Below, piece by piece: positions 55,468-61,638 of a stretch of DNA of 64,000 nucleotides. The notes beneath the pieces are model-generated. The model did no database searches and was not told the DNA's origin. It saw only the letters and a list, made by a program, of their open reading frames with translations. The stretch's first letter is position 1; every line of letters starts with the position of its first letter. This DNA comes from Scolanthus callimorphus (lineage: Eukaryota; Cnidaria; Anthozoa; Actiniaria; Edwardsiidae): NCBI GenBank assembly GCA_033964015.1, contig CM066925.1, positions 12,880,204 to 12,944,203 on the forward strand, read 5' to 3'. Made by a program: the position numbers and the translations under genes.

Positions 55468-56198
55468 CAAAGACAGGGCCTGAAATCACAGACGCGTTTA
55501 AAAAGATTTTCAAGTCGCAGAAACCCAAGATCTTACAGACAGACAAAGGATCTGAATTTTTAAACAAGATCTTTCAAGCTTATCTGAGAAAACAGCATGT
55601 CCGATTTTTCACTACACATAGCGAGACCAAAAGCTCAGTGGTAGAGCGATTCAATCGCACTTTAAAATCGAAAATGTGGAAATATTTTACCTACAAAAAC
55701 ACGCATGTCTATGTAGACGTTTTACCGGATCTTATCAACTCTTACAACCACGCCTATCACCGCAGTATTCGCATGCGCCCAGTGGATGTAAACAAGGAGA
55801 ATGAAGATCAAGTCTGGTATACACTGTATGGAAAAGCTCTCAAGGTTCCTGTACGGTTCAAATTCCAAGTCGGGGACCGTGTCCGCGTCAGCATCGCCAA
55901 AAAAATCTTTGACAAAGGGTATAAAGCCAACTGGAGTGAGGAAATCTTTACCATCGCCGAACGCATACCTAGAAGACCCCCAGTCTACCGCTTAAAAGAC
56001 GACGTGCAAGAAATTTTGGGAGGCGTGTTCTATGAGTCAGAGTTACAGAGCATCGTCAAAACGGATGACGTATACAAGATAGAAAAAGTGTTAGGCAAAC
56101 GTAGGAGAAAAGGAAAAGTAGAATACCTCGTGAAATGGCTCGCGTACCCTGAGAAATTCAATTCTTATGTCCCTGCCAGTGATATAAAACGATTGTGA
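55455..56198 (+). pseudogene. Polinton integrase C-terminal fragment, right copy
   Basis: Mirror copy of the left fragment, open in one frame from the centre to the stop at 56198. It keeps QTDKGSEFLN (Asp), VVERFNRTLK (Glu), the SH3-like VGDRVRVSIAK region and the chromodomain ending SYVPASDIKRL. Codons at and before the palindrome centre (NGMAQATLL) do not look like integrase and are antisense of the left copy, so the N-terminal half with the HHCC finger and first Asp is missing. The stop is followed after about 55 bp by the capsid-module ATG. No activity is expected from either fragment alone. Confidence 0.85.
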
Positions 56199-56254
56199 AT
56201 AAAGCATATATTCATACAACTTGTAGTTTGAGTCGTCATTTGTCATTACTCACC

Positions 56255-57020
56255 ATGGAGAACACACAATTTTATCTCCATCTCCCCTCTGACAGTAGTA
56301 TGGATGTATTTCCAAATAATACTCTTTCCGAATATCGGGTCCAGCTCCCTCAGCGCATTCAATTGGGAGAAGATTTTGAAGTGGCTTTGGTTGAAATCCA
56401 GTTCCCCCACTCATGGAGAAATGTTCGTGAAGCGAATTTCTGGAATCGCTTCTACTTGGAAGATACGACCACATCAAATGAAACGCCAAAACCTGTATAG
56501 TCCCAGAAGGTCACTACCCATCTATCGAAAGTATTATTCAAGTTATAAACCAAGAAATACAAAATTAGACAAGAAATTCAAAAATACACGGTTGACATAT
56601 GACAAACTGTCACACAAAGTTTCACTTCAAACTGCGGTGAATATTACAGTATTGTTCAAAGAAATTGGAGAAATGTTAGGATTCAAGAAAAACAAGCTCT
56701 ATACGGGTACCATCACTGCGGAGAGAGAAGCAGATTTAGAGCACGGTTTCCACAACCTTTACGTCTACTGCGACATTATCCAGCCTCAGCTGGTAGGCGA
56801 TGTTCAGGTTCCATTACTAAGGATCATCCCCGTAGAAGGAAAAGACGGAGAACGAGTGACGCGTACTTTTGTGAATCCGCAGTACTTACCGGTCAGCAGA
56901 AAAGAATTTGACACCATCGAAGTCAATATAAAGCGATCGACTGGCGAAAATTTGCCATTTCAAACTGGACGCCTGTTGACTACACTTCATTTTCGCAGAG
57001 TGTCTCCGTACTTCCAGTAA
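56255..57020 (+). pseudogene. penton-like / minor structural protein of the Polinton, two frameshifts
   Basis: The likely start is the ATG at 56255 (CACCATGG context). The first part (YLHLPSDSSMDVFPNNTLSE, then VALVEIQFPHSW) reads to a stop at 56500. A second frame (VPEGHYPSIESIIQVINQEI) and a third frame (VSLQTAVNITVLFKEIGEML to the stop at 57020) continue it, so there are frame changes near 56,485-56,500 and 56,560-56,575. Total coding capacity is about 255 residues, the usual size of single jelly-roll minor capsid proteins in these elements. I assign penton-like from size, position beside the capsid gene and overall recognition of the family, not from a resolved motif. The next gene begins one base after its stop. 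Confidence 0.6.
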
Positions 57021-57021
57021 T

Positions 57022-57477
57022 ATGGGTCGATCGACAGACTTTTATAAGACCTATTATATGAATCAAGCCCAGCAAAAGGGTGGAAATCTTCCCGCTTTTC
57101 ATGGAGCGCCAACGCAACGAGGTTATGGTTTAGGCTCCATACTTAAAGGCCTTTTTCGTTGGGCTGTTCCGAAAGTTTCTGCAGCTGCTAAAACTTTAGG
57201 GAAAGCGGCTATAAAGGAGGGTGTCGGCTTGGCCGAGGATTATCTCCAAGGAAAAGATCTGAAACAGTCGACATTGAAACGAGGCAGAAAGATAGGCGGG
57301 CAAGTCCTTGATGAGCTAAAGTCCCAGAATGCATCGCAAGAAGGGGGTAAAAAACCTACAAAAAGGCGAAAGGCAGCCAAATCGAATCAGTCTGCTCCAG
57401 CAAAGAGACAGAGAACATCTCCTCCTAAGAAAGGAAAGAAAGATCTATACGCAATCTACCATGGCCCATCCCACTAG
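57022..57477 (+). CDS. small basic pX/pVI-like core or membrane-active precursor
   Basis: This intact 151-codon ORF begins MGRSTDFYKTYYMNQAQQKG. Residues 15-60 hold QQKGGN, a GYGLGSILKGLFRWAVPK amphipathic or hydrophobic stretch, and an Ala-rich helix. The C-terminal third is Lys/Arg-rich (KKPTKRRKAAK, AKRQR, PKKGKK) with nuclear-localisation character. In adenovirus-like and adintovirus-like genomes such small basic proteins sit between penton and hexon genes, bind DNA or disrupt membranes, and are processed by the adenain-type protease. QKGG|N fits the loose adenain site pattern with Gly-Gly. It starts one base after the penton-like stop and overlaps the capsid gene start by 17 bp. Function is inferred from position and composition. 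Confidence 0.65.
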   Translation: MGRSTDFYKTYYMNQAQQKGGNLPAFHGAPTQRGYGLGSILKGLFRWAVPKVSAAAKTLGKAAIKEGVGLAEDYLQGKDLKQSTLKRGRKIGGQVLDELKSQNASQEGGKKPTKRRKAAKSNQSAPAKRQRTSPPKKGKKDLYAIYHGPSH

Positions 57478-58780
57478 ATCCTCGGAATGTAGCAAGTCCG
57501 AATTGGATTTATTTTTAGCTCCTAGTATTCAGACTGTGATTGAAAAAGGACAAATTGTCGAACACTTTCCTGTATCCAACCTGTCCGATACAGGTCCCCT
57601 TGAATTTAACATCTCGGGTAGTGGTGATGAATTTATTGATCTGAGACAATCCTGGTTGTACATCATGGTTAAAATAACAAAGGCAGATGGGGCCGATCTG
57701 GTAGAAGACGATCAAGTAGGACCTGTCAACCTTTTTCACCAAGCTCTCTTCAGCCAAGTAGACCTGACCCTCAACGATAAAGTCGTGTCATCATCCACCA
57801 ACACCAACCCCTATCGAGCCATGATGACCACACTGCTGACTTACGGATCTGACGCTAAGAAATCGCAACTCAGTGCAGAACTCTTCTACAAAGACACCCC
57901 TGGTAAAATGGATGTGAACAACCCTCTAGCCGGTGCTGCAGCAAGAAATGAAGGGCTCTATCAGCGTTATAAGCATACTAAGAAGAGTGCCCCGTTCGAA
58001 CTCATGGGTCCTTTACATCTTGACCTGTTTCACCAAGATCGACTCATTTTAAATGGCGTCACTGCTCGTATCAGACTCAACCGCAGCAAGAACGCCTTTT
58101 GTCTCCTATCTCCTACTGACGATGCCGATTTTAGAGTAAAAATCCTCGAAGCAAAACTGATGGTGCGCAAAGTAAAGCTGACCAACGAGGCTTTTTTAGG
58201 TCTCACTGCTGCTCTGGAAAAAGTTCCCGCCCTCTACCCTATTCGTCGCGTGGAGTGTAAATCTATCTCCATTCCCACAGGAAATATGAATTTCAGACCA
58301 GACGATGTTTTCCTAGGATCCATCCCTAGACGCCTTTTCTGGCTTTTGTAGAAATACAGCTTTTGTTGGAGATTTCAACAAGAATCCTTATAATTTCCAA
58401 CATTTCAAAGCGACTCATGTTGGAGTCTACGTCAACGGAGAGGCCACACCCATGAAAGCTCTTGAACTCAACTTTGAACAGAAAAAGTATCTAGAGGGTT
58501 ACATGAGTATGTTCCATGCTCAGAGACCTTGTTCCACGACATAGGGAACCAGATCTCTCGAGAAGATTACAGTAAAGGTTACGCCTTATTTGGATTTGAT
58601 CTGAGTCCCGATCTTGCCGCTGGCCCCCACGTCTCCCCTATAAAACAGGGAAACCTGCGTATCGAGGTTCAGTTTGGCGAAGCATTGGCGGCCACCGTGA
58701 ACTGCATACTCTACGCCGAGTTTGAATCTTTGATTCAGATTGACTCCAATCGCAACGTGACCTACAACTGGAGTGGTTAG
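57461..58780 (+). pseudogene. hexon-like major capsid protein of the Polinton, two frameshifts
   Basis: It starts at the ATG at 57461 inside the preceding gene. The N-terminal part (KSELDLFLAPSIQTVIEKGQ, LEFNISGSGDEFIDLRQSWL, VGPVNLFHQALFSQVDLTLN, SSTNTNPYRAMMTTLL, SQLSAELFYKDTPGKMD) is the widespread Polinton capsid family often labelled F54H12.2-like in nematode annotation. That frame stops at 58351. A second frame continues from about 58,343 (DFNKNPYNFQHF.ATHVGVY) to about 58,543, and a third from 58,529 (GNQISREDYSKGYALFGFDL..NLRIEVQFGEAL) to 58780. Summed length is about 440 codons, right for a double jelly-roll capsid protein. Identification as the hexon-like subunit rests on family recognition and gene order. 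Confidence 0.75.
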
Positions 58781-59299
58781 ATGAATACGAGACAGATTGC
58801 AGCTGTGTTACAAGCCGATCGCTATACCCGACCCTATTTTCAAGGTGTTTTTGCCTCGGACCGTCTTCCCTCAAAAGTACACTACCCCGCTGCCCTTGTA
58901 ATGAACGTGGACCCACATAACAAACCAGGAAGTCATTGGTGCGCAGTTTATATCACCAAAGACAAGAAAGGCATCTTTTTTGACTCTTATGGACAAGAAC
59001 CCCAAGACTATACGCCTTTATTTCAAGAATTTCTAGATGAACACTGTAAAGAATGGACTTATAATACCAAATGCCTTCAAAGTCTAGACTCTAACGTCTG
59101 TGGACAATATACCCTCTATTTTTTGTTACTTCGTTGTCGAAATATCTCACTCGCAAATATTGTAATACGATTTTCGTCCAATACAAGAACCAATGATCGC
59201 TATGTGTATCATTTTATTATGAAATATTATGCATATGTATTACTTAAGAATAAGAAACATGTAAAGCACCAAGTATCAAGAAGTAAACAATCCAAGTAA
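58781..59299 (+). CDS. adenain-like cysteine protease
   Basis: This intact 172-codon ORF starts directly after the capsid stop. It carries the family triad in order: His in GSHWCAVYI (residue about 52), Asp in IFFDSYGQ (about 69), and Cys in SLDSNVCGQYTLYFLLL (about 109), with the Gln/Asn oxyanion context. Adenain-type proteases mature capsid and core precursors at Gly-Gly-containing sites. About 60 residues after the Cys extend into a basic tail (KHVKHQVSRSKQSK). This is the only full-length intact enzyme of the plus-strand module. ATTAAA at about 59,341 is a possible polyadenylation signal for the module. Confidence 0.9.
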   Translation: MNTRQIAAVLQADRYTRPYFQGVFASDRLPSKVHYPAALVMNVDPHNKPGSHWCAVYITKDKKGIFFDSYGQEPQDYTPLFQEFLDEHCKEWTYNTKCLQSLDSNVCGQYTLYFLLLRCRNISLANIVIRFSSNTRTNDRYVYHFIMKYYAYVLLKNKKHVKHQVSRSKQSK

Positions 59300-59417
59300 T
59301 ATAAGTCTCTTTATTGATCGTTTTTTTTTTACATTTAACCATTAAAGTTCAGCCACCGTGGACGAGTTTGGTTCCTAGACCTTCGTGTATTGACCCTCGT
59401 AGGCCCTACGGATGGGT
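59300..59417. terminator. convergent 3' ends with polyadenylation-like motifs
   Basis: This 118-bp gap separates the converging gene modules. AATAAA on the minus strand (CAATAAAGAGAC, near 59,307-59,314) and ATTAAA on the plus strand (about 59,341) are placed to end the minus- and plus-strand transcripts. Confidence 0.5.
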
Positions 59418-60089
59418 CTATGGACTGTGGTGTGTCGGGAAGGTTAAGGCTGGGGTCTCGTCTTCTCTTGATTTTGACTTGAAATCTCGCAAAACCATCC
59501 GTCGTGTTTGATTACGCACCAAATCTTCCGGGGTGTTCATTTTCGCCAGTCCTTGCGCAAACGTTTCCCATCCCACAGGGTCAAATCCTTTACGCGTCTT
59601 TAAAAGGTCACTCACAAGATCTACCACGTGTGAGCCGACCAGCGGTTGATCTCCGAAAATCAATTGACCTTGATCATCCCATTTCATGATTTCGGGATTC
59701 TCTTTGATTTTGTGAATCAAAAGTTTGCCTCGATTCTTAAGGTTCTTGGGTAGGGAACGCAAGATCTCTTGTTCGACTTTATCTTCTTCTTCTACTTTTG
59801 GTTTCTCTTCTTTAACAGGCTCCTTAGGTAGATCGGGTTTTGTTTTCATGGTCACTGGGAAAGGCTCTTCTTTTCTTTTCTTGTAGTACGTAAGGTAATT
59901 TTGAAGATTGTTGACATAGCTCCTAACCTTTTCTTCATCCGTCATATCTTCATTTTCTAAAGCATGATGCATGTCTGCATCCAGTCCTTTCAGTCTATTG
60001 GTCAAAGGCGCTGTACTGATCTTTTGTCTTTGTTGAAGACGCTCTAAAGTCTGCTCTGGGACCAAGACCATTTTCCTGGCGTAATTCAT
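59418..60089 (-). CDS. uncharacterised Polinton protein, charged and coiled
   Basis: This 223-codon ORF begins MNYARKMVLVPEQTLERLQQ and is followed by a charged helical region with LENEDMTDEEKVRSYVNNLQ and NYLTYYKKRK. A Lys/Pro/Glu-rich linker (KEPVKEEKPKVEEEDK) follows. A C-terminal domain (LPKNLKNRGKLLIHKIKENP, IFGDQPLVGSHVVDLVSDLL, GFDPVGWETFAQGLAKMN) comes last. I recognise it as a recurrent gene in invertebrate Polinton-like elements but know no function. Its ATG overlaps the stop of the upstream gene by 4 bp, so the two were probably expressed together. A structural or packaging accessory role is a guess. Confidence 0.65.
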   Translation of the reverse strand: MNYARKMVLVPEQTLERLQQRQKISTAPLTNRLKGLDADMHHALENEDMTDEEKVRSYVNNLQNYLTYYKKRKEEPFPVTMKTKPDLPKEPVKEEKPKVEEEDKVEQEILRSLPKNLKNRGKLLIHKIKENPEIMKWDDQGQLIFGDQPLVGSHVVDLVSDLLKTRKGFDPVGWETFAQGLAKMNTPEDLVRNQTRRMVLRDFKSKSREDETPALTFPTHHSP

Positions 60090-60418
60090 ATTACAAACTG
60101 CTCCAGTACTTTAAGGACAGGAGGTAATAAAAGACTAAGAAAGTTTCCTCCGTGCTGGACAAGAATCTTACGTTTTTGATCTAGAGAAAAGTCTTTATCG
60201 ACCAGTTTCAATAAATGTGTATCGTGTTTAAGTAACTTTTCCTTTTCTTTTGGGTTTAGAGGAACGGTGGTTTGAAGAACGTTGTAAACACACTCGCAAA
60301 TACTCCGAATGAGTTGATCGTCAGCCTCTTTCAGAATGGCTTTGGTCAGAGTAGGGTGGCTTGATGCAAGTACTTGGAGATGATGGAAGTTCTTTTTAGC
60401 TCGACGACTCATGATCAA
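60086..60418 (-). CDS. uncharacterised small Polinton protein with hydrophobic C-terminus
   Basis: This 110-codon ORF has start MIMSRRAKKN, with a second ATG at 60412. It is helical: QLIRSICECVYNVLQTTVPL, then a basic stretch PKEKEKLLKHDTHLLKL, and a Gly/Leu-rich C-terminal segment (GGNFLSLLLPPVLKVL) that could insert in membrane or form an amphipathic helix. The ICEC..N.L..VPL..K.K.L pattern recurs in cnidarian Polinton-like elements in my recollection. No function is known. A TATAAATA box lies 26-33 bp upstream. It overlaps the next gene by 4 bp. Confidence 0.6.
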   Translation of the reverse strand: MIMSRRAKKNFHHLQVLASSHPTLTKAILKEADDQLIRSICECVYNVLQTTVPLNPKEKEKLLKHDTHLLKLVDKDFSLDQKRKILVQHGGNFLSLLLPPVLKVLEQFVI

Positions 60419-60443
60419 TGACTGTAGAATGTTTGCGTTGGTC

Positions 60444-60451
60444 TATTTATA
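60444..60451 (-). promoter_or_regulatory. TATAAATA box before the small minus-strand gene
   Basis: TATAAATAG on the minus strand, in the 28-bp gap between the ATPase stop and the ATG at 60418, matches the boxes at 61,123 and 61,386. Confidence 0.55.
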
Positions 60452-61088
60452 CCCTCTTGACGTAGGCATATTGAGTTTCTCCAGGAAGAATATTGGTTCT
60501 GAGACGATACCTCTCTAGACAGTCGTTCTTGAGATCGCATAACAGATACCCATAAGGCTTTGCGGTCGCATCTTCGAAGCTCTCTTGCATGTATTTCACG
60601 TGACCCGGAAAGATTTGACGAGCCAAGTGACTTACTTGGGAGCCGTCTCTTGGGTTTTTAAAGAGAAAAATGTAATGAGCATTCAGACTGGCGTTTCTCA
60701 TTTCTTTGCCTTGGATAAATACATTTTGTACCACAAAAAAGCAAGACAGGTTCTTATGATGGCAGGAACGACTAAATATCTGTGTGAGACGGCGGTCGTT
60801 GCTTAGTTCACTCATGAGATCGTCAATCACCACAAGGTTTCGGAGGTTAGGATTCAGCTGGGATTCCAAGTCATTTGGTATGCCTTCTACAAAAGTGATG
60901 TTAGGAATAGTTTGTTGCATCTCATCATAAGTGGGTTGGTAGATTCCATAACACCATAGAATGTGTTCTGGTGCTCCATGAATCACGTGTTCTCCCTTCT
61001 CCAAAATGTCTCTCAATAGTTGCGTCTTGCCGGATCCGCTAGGGCCAGCCACGATGGCGCTAAATGGATGTTTCAGTCTGATGTCCAT
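60447..61088 (-). CDS. FtsK/HerA (A32-like) DNA-packaging ATPase
   Basis: This intact 213-codon ORF has a P-loop GPSGSGKTQL at residues 15-24 and a Walker B strand NLVVIDDLMSEL at about 84-95. SCFFVVQNVF (about 120) supplies the polar Gln/Asn after the third strand typical of HerA/FtsK family members, and LFKNPRDGSQVSHLARQIFP the arginine-containing segment. ATPases of this group drive DNA into capsids of Polintons, adintoviruses, poxviruses and relatives. It is transcribed away from the polymerase on the same strand, with a TATAAATA box about 35-42 bp upstream. Length and motifs match the family and no defect is visible. Confidence 0.9.
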   Translation of the reverse strand: MDIRLKHPFSAIVAGPSGSGKTQLLRDILEKGEHVIHGAPEHILWCYGIYQPTYDEMQQTIPNITFVEGIPNDLESQLNPNLRNLVVIDDLMSELSNDRRLTQIFSRSCHHKNLSCFFVVQNVFIQGKEMRNASLNAHYIFLFKNPRDGSQVSHLARQIFPGHVKYMQESFEDATAKPYGYLLCDLKNDCLERYRLRTNILPGETQYAYVKRV

Positions 61089-61122
61089 ACTTCCAAATGA
61101 TTCAGTGAGATGATAATAGTCC

Positions 61123-61130
61123 TATTTATA
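61123..61130 (-). promoter_or_regulatory. TATAAATA box before the packaging ATPase
   Basis: ACTATAAATAGGAC on the minus strand lies 35-42 bp before the ATG at 61088 and overlaps the stop region of the upstream zinc-finger gene. Confidence 0.6.
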
Positions 61131-61332
61131 GTTTGGGGATAACCCACTTGGGAGTCTGATTGGTCTGATAATCACGGACAACTGTTATTGGTTGTAACTT
61201 GGCTTGTTGTAAATAAGGTGTTCGATCCTTGCTCGATAAATTATGAACTTGCGCTAAATGATTAGAAAGTTTGACTAAATATTTAGAGCCACATCCTTCA
61301 ATAGGACAATCTCGACAGATTCTCCGAACCAT
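61126..61332 (-). CDS. small zinc-finger protein of the Polinton
   Basis: This 68-codon ORF begins MVRRICRDCPIEGCGSKYL.. and has C-x4-C-x10-H-x4-H (CPIEGC then NHLAQVH), a single C2H2-like zinc finger near the N-terminus, with an extra upstream Cys. The rest is short and basic, ending in PKWVIPKL. It is likely a nucleic-acid-binding regulator of the element. I know no studied homologue. A TATAAATA box is 54-61 bp upstream, and its 3' end overlaps the promoter of the ATPase gene. Confidence 0.6.
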   Translation of the reverse strand: MVRRICRDCPIEGCGSKYLVKLSNHLAQVHNLSSKDRTPYLQQAKLQPITVVRDYQTNQTPKWVIPKL

Positions 61333-61385
61333 GTTGACGTTACCAAAGTAAAGTTGAACTGAATGAACCTCAAACTCTACTCAGA

Positions 61386-61393
61386 TATTTATA
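61386..61393 (-). promoter_or_regulatory. TATAAATA box before the zinc-finger gene
   Basis: TTCTATAAATATCTG on the minus strand, 54-61 bp before the ATG at 61332. It is the third box of the same form in this module. Confidence 0.55.
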
Positions 61394-61399
61394 GAAAAA

Positions 61400-61446
61400 C
61401 GGGGACAAAAGGAGACAAAAGGAGACAAAAGGAGACAAAAGGAGAC
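61400..61446. repeat. 10-bp GGAGACAAAA tandem repeat
   Basis: Four to five copies lie just upstream of the zinc-finger gene promoter, between it and the polymerase gene's 3' end. Confidence 0.85.
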
Positions 61447-61468
61447 ACTCTTGTGTATGTACATAGTT

Positions 61469-61583
61469 TATTTCTAGTATATATTTACATTACTTAGTTA
61501 CTAGTATACATTTACATTACTTAGTTACTAGTATACATTTACATTACTTAGTTACTAGTATACATTTACATTACTTAAAAACT
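61469..61583. repeat. 27-bp tandem repeat
   Basis: About four copies of TAGTTACTAGTATACATTTA-CATTACT occur in the gap after the polymerase stop. They give TACTAGTA palindromes at regular spacing. Confidence 0.85.
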
Positions 61584-61638
61584 AAAGGTAGTATAGGGTA
61601 TTACTTAACTATCTAAAGGTACTAGTATAGGGTATTAC

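Larger units (their letters stand above)
54684..56216. repeat. 1.53-kb near-perfect palindrome
   Basis: Left arm 54,684-55,438 and right arm about 55,461-56,216 are reverse complements, centred at 55,449/55,450, with about 22 bp of unpaired centre. The only difference I found is one base (CGCC against CGCCC near 55,123 and 55,777). The arms end at TATGAATATATGCTTTATTC / GAATAAAGCATATATTCATA. Each carries the integrase C-terminal half. Confidence 0.9.

Noticed and set aside
55468..55567. N-terminal extension of the left integrase ORF (and of the right ORF from 55,332)
   Set aside because: These codons are antisense readings of the opposite palindrome arm (VISGPVFVF type) and not integrase sequence.
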